Assembly (NCBI GenBank): GCA_050246635.1
Contig: JBFWVR010000003.1
Coordinates: 413,854 to 477,853, forward strand
Source of the DNA: JBFWVR01 sp050246635
GTDB lineage: Bacteria; Acidobacteriota; Vicinamibacteria; Vicinamibacterales; UBA2999
Direction: 5' to 3'
DNA: 64,000 nt
Numbering within the stretch: position 1 is the stretch's first letter; every line of letters begins with the position of its first letter. The notes under the pieces are model-generated. The model was not told the DNA's origin, made no database searches, and was given only the letters and a program-made list of their open reading frames with translations. Shown here piece after piece: positions 57,502-64,000 of the stretch. The position numbers and the translations under genes are program-made.

Positions 57502-59016
57502 CTACGCGGCTGGCGCGCGCAGCGGGACGAAGACCGTGGTGCCCTCGCGCGAGACGAGCAGCATGGCCGGCTTGTCGGTCGCGGCGTCGAGTGCACTGCG
57601 CAGCTCGCCGACCGAGCTCACCGACTTGCCGTTGATCTGCTGGATCACGTCGCCGGGGCGGAGGCCCGCGGAGGCCGCCTGGCCCGACGGGTCCACGTCG
57701 GTGATCACGAGGCCCTTGGCGTTGCGCGGCAGGTCGAGCTGGCCCGCGATGTCCGGCGTCACCGGCTGCACCGACATGCCGAACCGCGCGTGCCCCTGGC
57801 GTTCGCCGGGGGCGCCGTTGTCGTCGGTGTTCGACTGGAGCTCGAGCTCGTCGAGCGTGGCGGAGAGCTGCGCGGTCTTGCCGTCGCGCAGCACGTCCAC
57901 GGTCACCTTGCTGCCGGGGCGGGACGAGGCGACCTCGTTGCGCAGCGTGTTGCTGTCGTCCACCGGGTGCCCCTCGAGGCCGATGATCACGTCGCCGCGC
58001 TCGATGCCGGCCTCGTCGGCGGGGCCGCCCGCGGTGACGTCGCTCACGAGCGCGCCCTTCACCGCGCTCAGGCCGAGGCCCGCGGCGATGTCGCTCGTGA
58101 CCGTCTGGACCGTCACGCCGAGGCGCCCACGCCGCACGCGGCCATCCTCGATCAGCTGGTCCATGACCGTCTTCGCCATGTTGGACGGCACGGCGAAGCC
58201 GATGCCCACGTTGCCGCCGGACGGCGAGAGGATCTGCGAGTTGATGCCGATCAGCTGCCCGCCGGTGGTGACGAGCGCGCCGCCGGAGTTGCCCTGGTTG
58301 ATCGGCGCGTCGGTCTGCAGGAAGTCCTCGAAGCTGCCGTCGCCGAGCGACGTCTGGCGGCCCTTCGCCGAGACGATGCCCATCGTGACCGTCTTGCCCA
58401 CGCCGAGGGGGTTGCCGACGGCCAGCACGACGTCGCCGACCCGGATGCGGTCGGAGTCGCCGAAGCCGAGCACGGGCAGGGCATCGGCCTTCACCTTCAC
58501 CACCGCGAGGTCACTCGCCGGGTCGGCGCCCACGAGCGTGGCCTCCTCGACGCGCCGGTCGTTCAGCTCCACCTGGATGCGCGTGGCGTCCTCGACGACG
58601 TGGTTGTTCGTCAGGATGTAGCCGTCGGCCCGCACGATCACGCCGGAGCCGAGGGCCCGCTGCTCGGGCGCCTGGCGCCGCGGCTGGCCGAAGCCGGGGC
58701 CGAAGAAGTCGAACGGGAAGCCCTGCATGGACGTCAGCTCGGGCGACGCCTTGCGCTCGGTGCGAATGGTCACGACCGCGGGCGAGACGCGGCTCACGAC
58801 GTCGGCGTACGAGACGCCCTGCGGGATCGTGGTCGGGGCCGCCTGCGGCGCCTCGGCCGCCGGCGCGGGCGCCGTGGCGGACGGGGCGGGAGTCGCCGAC
58901 GGTCCGGACGTCCAGGCGCCGGTCACCGCCGCCGTGCCGCCCACCGCCAGCAGCGTTGCCAGCGCGATGGCGGCCGTGGTGTAGCGCCGTTCCTTGTTGC
59001 CAGCCTGGTTGCTCAT
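57502..59016 (-). CDS. Periplasmic serine endoprotease DegP/DegQ (HtrA) family
   Basis: 504 residues from ATG 59016, with AGGAGAGGTGA 6-10 bases upstream. One N-terminal hydrophobic segment (about 14-34) is followed by a Pro/Ala linker. The trypsin-like domain has His139 (LTNNHVVED), Asp169 (PASDLAVVKV) and Ser244 (QGNSGGALV). Two PDZ domains follow (GALVSDVTAGGPADEAGIERGDVI and GLVITDVDPSGQAASAGLRPGDVIQQINGK). It degrades or refolds envelope proteins. It lies just downstream of an OmpR-family two-component operon and an 11-bp direct-repeat operator. Confidence 0.94.
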   Translation of the reverse strand: MSNQAGNKERRYTTAAIALATLLAVGGTAAVTGAWTSGPSATPAPSATAPAPAAEAPQAAPTTIPQGVSYADVVSRVSPAVVTIRTERKASPELTSMQGFPFDFFGPGFGQPRRQAPEQRALGSGVIVRADGYILTNNHVVEDATRIQVELNDRRVEEATLVGADPASDLAVVKVKADALPVLGFGDSDRIRVGDVVLAVGNPLGVGKTVTMGIVSAKGRQTSLGDGSFEDFLQTDAPINQGNSGGALVTTGGQLIGINSQILSPSGGNVGIGFAVPSNMAKTVMDQLIEDGRVRRGRLGVTVQTVTSDIAAGLGLSAVKGALVSDVTAGGPADEAGIERGDVIIGLEGHPVDDSNTLRNEVASSRPGSKVTVDVLRDGKTAQLSATLDELELQSNTDDNGAPGERQGHARFGMSVQPVTPDIAGQLDLPRNAKGLVITDVDPSGQAASAGLRPGDVIQQINGKSVSSVGELRSALDAATDKPAMLLVSREGTTVFVPLRAPAA

Positions 59017-59187
59017 TGCCTTGTCACCTCTCCTAAGGGTCTGTGGGTTGCTGCGGGCCGTCCGGGGGCCGCCGCACCGGGCCATCCGGGCCACGGCGCG
59101 GCGGGGGACGCCCCGGGGGCCGCACTCCACGAGCTGTCGGGTCGCGCCTCGTTCGCGCGCCCTATGACCTATTGGACGATCGGGGAG

Positions 59188-59215
59188 CTGACAGGACGAT
59201 TACCGGCCCATTACA
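59188..59215 (-). promoter_or_regulatory. OmpR-family type operator of the HtrA gene (three 11-bp direct repeats)
   Basis: CTGACA (59188), ATTACC (59199) and ATTACA (59210) are spaced by exactly 11 bases; on the minus strand they read TGTAAT, GGTAAT and TGTCAG. Eleven-base spacing is typical of OmpR/PhoB-family sites. The response regulator of the adjacent operon is the natural candidate to bind. It overlaps the histidine kinase stop codon. Confidence 0.55.
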
Positions 59216-60620
59216 CCGGTGAAAGGTCGGGATTCGCGGGCAGATCGATGGTGAACCGCGCCCCGCCGCCGGGCGGGTTGTCGACCCCGACGGTGCCGTG
59301 GTGGGCCTCGACACAGGCCTTCACCAGGCTCAACCCGAGGCCGAGCCCACGTGCGGTGCGGCTGCGGTCGCCACGGTAGAGGCGGTCCCAGATGCGGGGC
59401 AGGTCGTGCGGCGGGATGCCGGGCCCGCTGTCGGTGACGTGGAGGCGCACGCGTCCGCCGGCCGCCTCGGCGTCGACGGTGATGTGACCGCCGTCGGGGG
59501 TGTACTTCACGGCGTTGTCGATCAGGTTGGCGAGCACCTGCCGGAGGCGGTCGCGGTCGGCGCGCACGGCGAGCCCGGCGGGCACGTCCGTCGCGATGGT
59601 GATCCCGCGGTCCTCGGCGAGGTCCTCGTACAGCTCGCGCACCTCACGCACGACGTCGGCGACGCGGAGGTCCGAGAGCGTCAGTCGCATCGTGCCGGTC
59701 TCGGCCTCGGAGATGTCCATCAGCGTGTCGAGCATCGACAGCACGCGGTCCGCCTCCTCGAGGCAGTCGGCGAGCGCCTCGCGCTGCCGCACGGGATCGT
59801 GGCTGGCCATCGCGGCCTCGGCCGTCACGCGCAGCCGCGTCATCGGCGTGCGCAGGTCGTGCGCGACGTTGTCGAGCGCGTCGCGCATGCCGCGGATGAG
59901 CATCGTGATCCGGTCGAGCATGCGGTTGAAGAGGCCGCTCAGCTCGTCCAGCGCGTCCCCCGACGTGCCCCCCGGCACACGGGTCGTCGTCTGCCCGGTG
60001 TCGACGATGTGGCCGACGGCCGCGATGAGGTCGCGGATCGGGCGCAGCGTGGACCGCGTGAGGATGACGCCGCCGATGAGGCCGATGGCGACCGCGATGC
60101 CGCCGACGCCCGCGAGCACCGTGCGGAAGTTACGGAGGATCTCCTCGCGGCTCTCGGTGCTCTTGCCCACCTGCAGGACGGTGCCGTCGATCAACCGCAG
60201 GGACGCGACCTCGAGCACCGACGAGCGGTCGCGAGCGGGGGCCGTCGCCAGGTTGCCCGGTGAGCCGCGGCGGCCGAGCCCCGAGACGTCGAAGTCGCCC
60301 CACTCGGAGGGCAGGGAGTAGAGCAGCACCTCCTCGAACGGCCCGATCACGCGCACGAACAGGCGCTCACGCTGCCCGCTGCGCTGCTCGATCTCGACGG
60401 CGCTGGCGAGCGCGGGCAGGCCGCCTGCCTCGTAGCGTGACGCGTACTCGCGCAGGGTCGACACCACGAGCTCGCGATCCCGTGCCGCCAGCGAGCTCGC
60501 GAGCAGCCCGTAGGTGAGGCCGACGATGAGGAAGGAGCTGACGAGGAAGATGCCCGCGTACCAGACCGCGAGGCGCAGGCCGATGGTGCGCCGGAGGCGG
60601 TCACTCCACCGCGAGGACAT
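59211..60620 (-). CDS. Two-component sensor histidine kinase
   Basis: 469 residues from ATG 60620, overlapping the response regulator by 20 bases; GTG 60632 is an alternative. Two membrane helices (about 15-38 and 165-188) bracket a periplasmic domain of about 125 residues. A HAMP domain (STLRPIRDLIAAVGHIVDTGQ) follows. HisKA has His254 (NVAHDLRTPMTRLR), and the ATPase domain has NLIDNAVKYTPDGG, DSGPGIPPHDLPRIWDRLYRGD and GLGLGLSLVKAC. With the adjacent HtrA gene it resembles a CpxA-like envelope stress sensor; that analogy is inference. Confidence 0.93.
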   Translation of the reverse strand: MSSRWSDRLRRTIGLRLAVWYAGIFLVSSFLIVGLTYGLLASSLAARDRELVVSTLREYASRYEAGGLPALASAVEIEQRSGQRERLFVRVIGPFEEVLLYSLPSEWGDFDVSGLGRRGSPGNLATAPARDRSSVLEVASLRLIDGTVLQVGKSTESREEILRNFRTVLAGVGGIAVAIGLIGGVILTRSTLRPIRDLIAAVGHIVDTGQTTTRVPGGTSGDALDELSGLFNRMLDRITMLIRGMRDALDNVAHDLRTPMTRLRVTAEAAMASHDPVRQREALADCLEEADRVLSMLDTLMDISEAETGTMRLTLSDLRVADVVREVRELYEDLAEDRGITIATDVPAGLAVRADRDRLRQVLANLIDNAVKYTPDGGHITVDAEAAGGRVRLHVTDSGPGIPPHDLPRIWDRLYRGDRSRTARGLGLGLSLVKACVEAHHGTVGVDNPPGGGARFTIDLPANPDLSPV

Positions 60621-61275
60621 AGCCGGCTCCACGCACGGTCTGGATCAGCTTCGTGTCGAAGTCGCGATCCACCTTGTCGCGCAGGCGCGACACGAGGACG
60701 TCGACGACGTTGGTGCCGGGGTTGAAGCTGTACCCCCACACGTGGGAGAGGATCATCGCCTTCGAGAGCACGGTGCCCGGGTGCCGCATGAGGTACTCGA
60801 GCAGCGCGTACTCGCGGGGCCGCAGGTCGATGGCGCGGCCGTCGCGCTCGACACGGCGCGAGAGCAGATCCATGCTGAGGCCGCCGGCGACGAGCCGCGT
60901 CGGCTCGGCCGCGCCGGTGGCGCGCCGGATGAGCGCCTGGACGCGGGCCAGCAGCTCCGCGAAGGCAAAGGGCTTGGTCAGGTAGTCGTCGCCGCCGGCC
61001 TGCAGGCCCCGGACGCGATCGTCCACCGAGCGGCGCGCGCTCAGCAACAGCACCGGCGTGCGGTTGCCCGAGCGCCGGAGCGCCTCGGTCAGCGCCAGGC
61101 CGTCGAGCGCGGGCAGCATCACGTCCACGACGGCCGCGTCGTAGCCGCCGTCCTTCGCCAGGCGCAGCCCGCTCTCGCCGTCGCCGGCCACGTCCACGAC
61201 CGCGCCCGACTCGCGCAGGCCGCCCGCGACGAACTCCGCAATCACCTGATCGTCCTCGACGACGAGAATACGCAT
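60601..61275 (-). CDS. OmpR-family response regulator
   Basis: 224 residues. The receiver has acidic pocket Glu7-Asp8-Asp9, phosphoacceptor Asp51 (DAAVVDVMLPALDG) and Lys in DDYLTKPFAF. The C-terminal winged helix contains LRPREYALLEYLMRHPGTVLSKAMILSHVWGYSFNPGTNVVDVLVSRLRDKV, ending AGYVLAVE. It is followed by its kinase (20-base overlap), and the HtrA gene comes next in the same direction. Confidence 0.95.
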   Translation of the reverse strand: MRILVVEDDQVIAEFVAGGLRESGAVVDVAGDGESGLRLAKDGGYDAAVVDVMLPALDGLALTEALRRSGNRTPVLLLSARRSVDDRVRGLQAGGDDYLTKPFAFAELLARVQALIRRATGAAEPTRLVAGGLSMDLLSRRVERDGRAIDLRPREYALLEYLMRHPGTVLSKAMILSHVWGYSFNPGTNVVDVLVSRLRDKVDRDFDTKLIQTVRGAGYVLAVE

Positions 61276-61286
61276 GCCCTGCGGTC

Positions 61287-61292
61287 ACTATA
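61287..61292 (-). promoter_or_regulatory. -10 box of the two-component operon
   Basis: TATAGT on the minus strand, 12 bases before the ATG at 61275, so the leader is at most a few bases. No -35 match; an activator may be needed. Confidence 0.45.
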
Positions 61293-61323
61293 GCGCCGCT
61301 GGGCGCGGTGGGCGAACGACGGG

Positions 61324-61448
61324 GACCACCAGCCACGAGGCACACGAAGTCCACGAAGGGTAGCGGGGACCGTCCCCATTTCCCGCGTACGGTCCCCATT
61401 TCCCGCGTTCGCGGGTCTTCGTGAGCGTCGTGATCCTGGTGGCTGGTC
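61324..61448. repeat. Mirrored composite intergenic repeat (element 3)
   Basis: The left arm ACCACCAGCCACGAGGCACA (61327-61358) is answered by an inverted right arm with CTTCGTGAGCGTCGTG and CTGGTGGCTGGT (61417-61448). Between them lie the palindrome GGGGACCGTCCCC (61365-61377) and two direct copies of GGTCCCCATTTCCCGCG. It thus combines the CCACGAAG module of elements 1-2 with the GGGGAC palindrome of 33808-33917. It fills the gap between the divergent two-component operon and the TIKI-like gene. Confidence 0.65.
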
Positions 61449-61559
61449 GTTCCCGGCGTCGGGGCCTTGCGCGGCCCGGGGCGGATACGCGAGGATCAGC
61501 GGACCGGGGCCAGGTGGCGCCGGGCGCGCCGCGGACCCGGTCCGCGGGAAAGGTGTTCG

Positions 61560-62738
61560 ATGACCGTCCGGTGGCCCGCTCGTCTCGCCGCGCTTGCGAT
61601 TGTCGTCGCGGCAATCACGCCGCTCCTCGCCCAGGCCCCTCCCCGGGGCGCGAAGACCCACGACGGCGTCCTCGAGTTCGTGCCGAACCCGGACGAGGGC
61701 ACGATCACCGTCTACGATCGCCTCAACGGCGAGACCCTCAGCCGCAACCTCATCTGCCCGGGGCCGCAGGATGGCGCGCTCACGCGCGACGAGGTGTTCT
61801 ACGTCGTGGCCTGCCAGGGCACCCGCGAGGTGGCGTTCCTCAACACCGCGGCGTTCGACGTCGATGCCCGCGTGCAGCTCCGCGAGCCGCCGTCCTCGGT
61901 CAGCGTGACCGCCGACGGCCGCTATGCCGAGGCGCGCAACGCGTCGGGCGAGACCATCGGCATCATCGACCTCTCGTCACGGCGGCTCGTCGACCGCAAG
62001 TCGGCGCCGCCGCCGCCCGAGGCCGAGCCCGAGCTGAACGAGCTCATCTTCCTCGGCACGATCCACGACGGTCACCGCACGAGCGAGCGGTACTCGCTGG
62101 AGATCCTGCGCCGCCTCGTGCTGGTCATCCAGCCGGACTACTGGCTCACCGAGATCGCGCCGAACCGCCTGGGCCACGCGACCGACGAGTTCATGCGCCG
62201 TGGCCGCGTCGCGGAACCGCGCGTGTCACGCTTCCCCGAGTACGTCGACGTGCTCTTCCCGCTGTCCCGCTGGCTGCGCTACCAGGTCATCGGCACGGCG
62301 GGCTGGAACCACCCGATGGATCGGTATCGCCGCGAGCGGCTCGACGCGATCGCGCACGACCCGGCGCGCGCCGCCGACTGGGCGCGCTACCAGGAGGCCA
62401 TCCGCCGCAGCGAGGCCGCCATCGCCGCGGGCGGCGCCCCGGACGACCCGCGCTGGATCCACACCGACGCCTATGACCAGGCGCAGCGGATCCGGCTGGA
62501 CGTGTACAACGAGCTGTTCGACAAGGAGCTCGGCACGGGCGGGTGGGACACGATCAACGAGGCCCACTACGCCAACATCACCCAGGCGCTCGACGCGCAC
62601 CGCGGCGAAGGCGCCCGGTTCCTCGTCACCTACGGCGCCGCCCACAAGAGCTGGCTGCTGCCGCGCCTCCGGGAACGGGGCGACATCCGCATCCTCGAGG
62701 TGACGCCGTTCCTCGATGCGGCGAGGGTGCCGAAGTAG
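61560..62738 (+). CDS. Exported protein: propeller-like N-terminus plus TraB/TIKI-like domain
   Basis: 392 residues from ATG 61560 with a signal peptide (about 1-24, ending LLAQ). Residues about 30-145 have short beta repeats of YVTN-propeller character (EFVPNPDEGTITVYDRLNGETLS, EVAFLNTAAFDVDARVQLRE, TIGIIDLSSRRLV). The C-terminal domain has FLGTIHDGHRTSERYS, TEIAPNR and VTYGAAHKSWLLPRLRERG, matching the GTxH, Glu and GxxH motifs of the TraB/GumN/TIKI metalloprotease-like superfamily. Function unknown; the fusion is unusual. Confidence 0.68.
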   Translation: MTVRWPARLAALAIVVAAITPLLAQAPPRGAKTHDGVLEFVPNPDEGTITVYDRLNGETLSRNLICPGPQDGALTRDEVFYVVACQGTREVAFLNTAAFDVDARVQLREPPSSVSVTADGRYAEARNASGETIGIIDLSSRRLVDRKSAPPPPEAEPELNELIFLGTIHDGHRTSERYSLEILRRLVLVIQPDYWLTEIAPNRLGHATDEFMRRGRVAEPRVSRFPEYVDVLFPLSRWLRYQVIGTAGWNHPMDRYRRERLDAIAHDPARAADWARYQEAIRRSEAAIAAGGAPDDPRWIHTDAYDQAQRIRLDVYNELFDKELGTGGWDTINEAHYANITQALDAHRGEGARFLVTYGAAHKSWLLPRLRERGDIRILEVTPFLDAARVPK

Positions 62739-62778
62739 GGAGACGGGATCGTCCGTTCATCCGGCGAATACACCGCGA

Positions 62779-62842
62779 AACACTGAACACACTGAACACA
62801 CCGAACACACTGACCACACTGAACACACTGAACACACTGAAC
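62779..62842. repeat. 9-bp tandem array
   Basis: About seven copies of CACTGAACA with few changes, in one orientation only, in the gap between two convergent genes. With a period of 9 it reads as an Asn-Thr-Glu-His-Thr-Glu repeat in one frame, which is not considered a real protein. Confidence 0.8.
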
Positions 62843-62977
62843 CAAGACGTCGGAGGTGTTGCACGGGCGGTCGACCGCGTGATGTCGACCCGTACTGCCG
62901 GCTGAAGGGCCTGCTCGGGAGGCTCGGAGTGGGTTCAGGGTGCCATCCGGCCCGCCTCGGTTTCGATTGACCACCAG

Positions 62978-63796
62978 CTACCGGCCCTCGATCGCCCCCC
63001 GGATCGCGTGCAGCTTGGTCTGGATCTTCTCGACGTTCCGCGGACCCATGCGGAGCAGCTGCTTCTGCGCGGGCTCCAGTCCCTCGAGCTTCGGGTCGGC
63101 CAGCACCCACCGGGGGCCCGGACCGGGCTCCAGTCGGACCGGATCCTCCACCACGGGAGTCGCCAGCAGCACGTCGAACGCGCGGCTGACGACGGCTGAG
63201 ACGTCGCCTTCGGGGTAGCCGAGCCCGCGGTAGGCCTCGTCCAGGCGGGGGTAGATCTGGCGGTAGGCGCGGGCCACCGCCTCGGGGTCGAGTGCGGCAA
63301 TCGTGTCGGCCAGGCCGTCGTAGCGGCGGTAGCTGGATGGGTCGAGGGTGGCGTTGCGGCCGCGGCCCTGGACGGCAAACGTGCCCTGCGGCGCCAGCAC
63401 CGCGAGGTCGCGGGCTGGGGACTCGCCACGGGCAATCCGCGACACGCCTGACGCCATCTGCCGGATCAGGTCGTTGGTCGCAAGCCACGCCGCCATCTCC
63501 GGCCGCGTGGAGAGCGCCCCGAGCAGCGTGCGGAGATACGGGTCCATCTCCATCAGCGGCGGAAGCGGCTCGGCCGCGGGTTCCGCCGCCGGCAGGGGCT
63601 CCTCGGTGCCCGTGGCCGGTGCCTCGGCGGCCTGTTGCGCCGGTGGCGCGGGCCGTCCCGAGATCCACCACCACGCGCCCAGCCCACCCGCCAGCAGGCC
63701 GACGACAGCGGCCACGATGAAGAGGCGCCGCCCGCCATTCTCAGGCGGTGGCTCAGGGGTGTCGGATGTGGACCGGAGCGGCTGATCGTCGAGCAT
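62978..63796 (-). CDS. DUF3014-family membrane-anchored protein
   Basis: 272 residues. A polar N-terminus is followed by one membrane helix (about 25-47), a Pro/Ala/Glu linker and a conserved C-terminal domain (LPPLMEMDPYLRTLLGALSTRPEMAAWLATNDLIRQMASGVSRIARGESP, SYRRYDGLADTIAALDPEAVARAYRQIYPRLDEAYRGLGYPEGDV). This matches the DUF3014 family of one-helix proteins with no known role. The final stretch (KQLLRMGPRNVEKIQTKLHAIR) is helical and basic. Confidence 0.85.
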   Translation of the reverse strand: MLDDQPLRSTSDTPEPPPENGGRRLFIVAAVVGLLAGGLGAWWWISGRPAPPAQQAAEAPATGTEEPLPAAEPAAEPLPPLMEMDPYLRTLLGALSTRPEMAAWLATNDLIRQMASGVSRIARGESPARDLAVLAPQGTFAVQGRGRNATLDPSSYRRYDGLADTIAALDPEAVARAYRQIYPRLDEAYRGLGYPEGDVSAVVSRAFDVLLATPVVEDPVRLEPGPGPRWVLADPKLEGLEPAQKQLLRMGPRNVEKIQTKLHAIRGAIEGR

Positions 63797-63898
63797 GCTC
63801 GGGTGAACCTCCCTGTCGCCAGACTAACACTCGCCGACGAGATCGAGGAACCAGTCTGGCGAGTGATCTTCCGGCCACGAAGATACCGTGATGGCGCG

Positions 63899-64000
63899 TC
63901 AAGCCCGTTTGTACTGCGCGTCGTAGGGCCGGCCGGATTTGAGGACGCCAAACGCGAGATGGACGAGATGTCGCATCGCGGCGCCGACGATGACCATCGG
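63899..64000 (-). mobile_element. IS110/IS116/IS902-family transposase, C-terminal 33 residues (gene runs off window)
   Basis: The minus-strand frame from the window edge to TGA (63899-63901) reads MVIVGAAMRHLVHLAFGVLK and continues SGRPYDAQYKRA. This is the conserved C-terminal end of IS110-type DEDD/Ser transposases, normally 'MRKLLxxxYGVLKSGxPF'. The element end should lie in 63797-63898, which carries no gene. IS110 elements use a structured bridge RNA; whether one is present depends on sequence beyond the window. Confidence 0.75.

Noticed and set aside
62716..62970. Small protein with an Asn-Thr-Glu-His repeat
   Set aside because: It is a direct read-out of the 9-bp intergenic repeat, with no ribosome site.

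Overview
The window is about 70% GC and densely coded. It most likely comes from a soil-type Acidobacteriota of the Vicinamibacteria kind. This rests on five 'duplicated orphan' FtsX/MacB permeases (ADOP type, one beside a PadR regulator), TonB receptors, a DUF3014 protein, an NfeD/slipin pair and Gly-rich RRM proteins. That assignment is inference from gene content; no rRNA, tRNA, CRISPR array or prophage was seen.

Layout. 1-3283 (minus): a TPR membrane protein cut by the window edge and two ion antiporters. 3381-5595: an O6-alkylguanine-DNA methyltransferase and a Tat-exported PhoD-type phosphatase. 5941-10602: a three-gene 2-oxoacid:acceptor oxidoreductase operon with an NADPH/FAD/Fe-S partner subunit. 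10610-27133: the ADOP region, with five permeases and PadR, MarR, MarC, YdjM-like and Dps genes between them. 27213-31655: QueD, a TonB receptor flanked by 13-bp repeat arrays, and a BlaI/M56 pair. 31753-33748: two secreted proteins of unknown function. 33950-38247: a complete ATPase-permease-adaptor exporter. 38560-45547: a HAD hydrolase, an AI-2E-type transporter, a 7TM histidine kinase, a CocE-type hydrolase and a propeller-like secreted protein. 45875-48923: an RRM protein, a small charged protein and the NfeD/slipin membrane protease operon. 49058-57343 (minus): GH15, M61 peptidase, amidase and a second TonB receptor. 57502-61275 (minus): an HtrA protease preceded by an OmpR-family two-component operon, with an 11-bp triple-repeat operator between them. 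61560-64000: a TIKI/TraB-like protein, a DUF3014 protein and the C-terminus of an IS110-family transposase running off the edge.

The most unusual feature is in the gaps rather than the genes. Many intergenic spaces hold short tandem repeats (periods of about 9, 13 and 16) arranged as mirrored, inverted arrays, often around a perfect palindromic pivot. The clearest is a 13-bp array of about ten forward units, a palindromic pivot and seven reverse units (54968-55199) directly after a TonB receptor stop codon. The other TonB receptor has 13-bp arrays in opposite orientation at its two ends. Both receptors also share the upstream motif GCTACTACCAANNNTCGTA. Other mirrored elements share a 'GCCACGAAG' module. 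These are candidates for an undescribed class of intergenic structural or terminator elements.

Many start codons were moved downstream of the longest open frame using ribosome binding sites, signal peptides or -10 boxes. Functions are assigned from motifs and overall protein character only; no database search was run.
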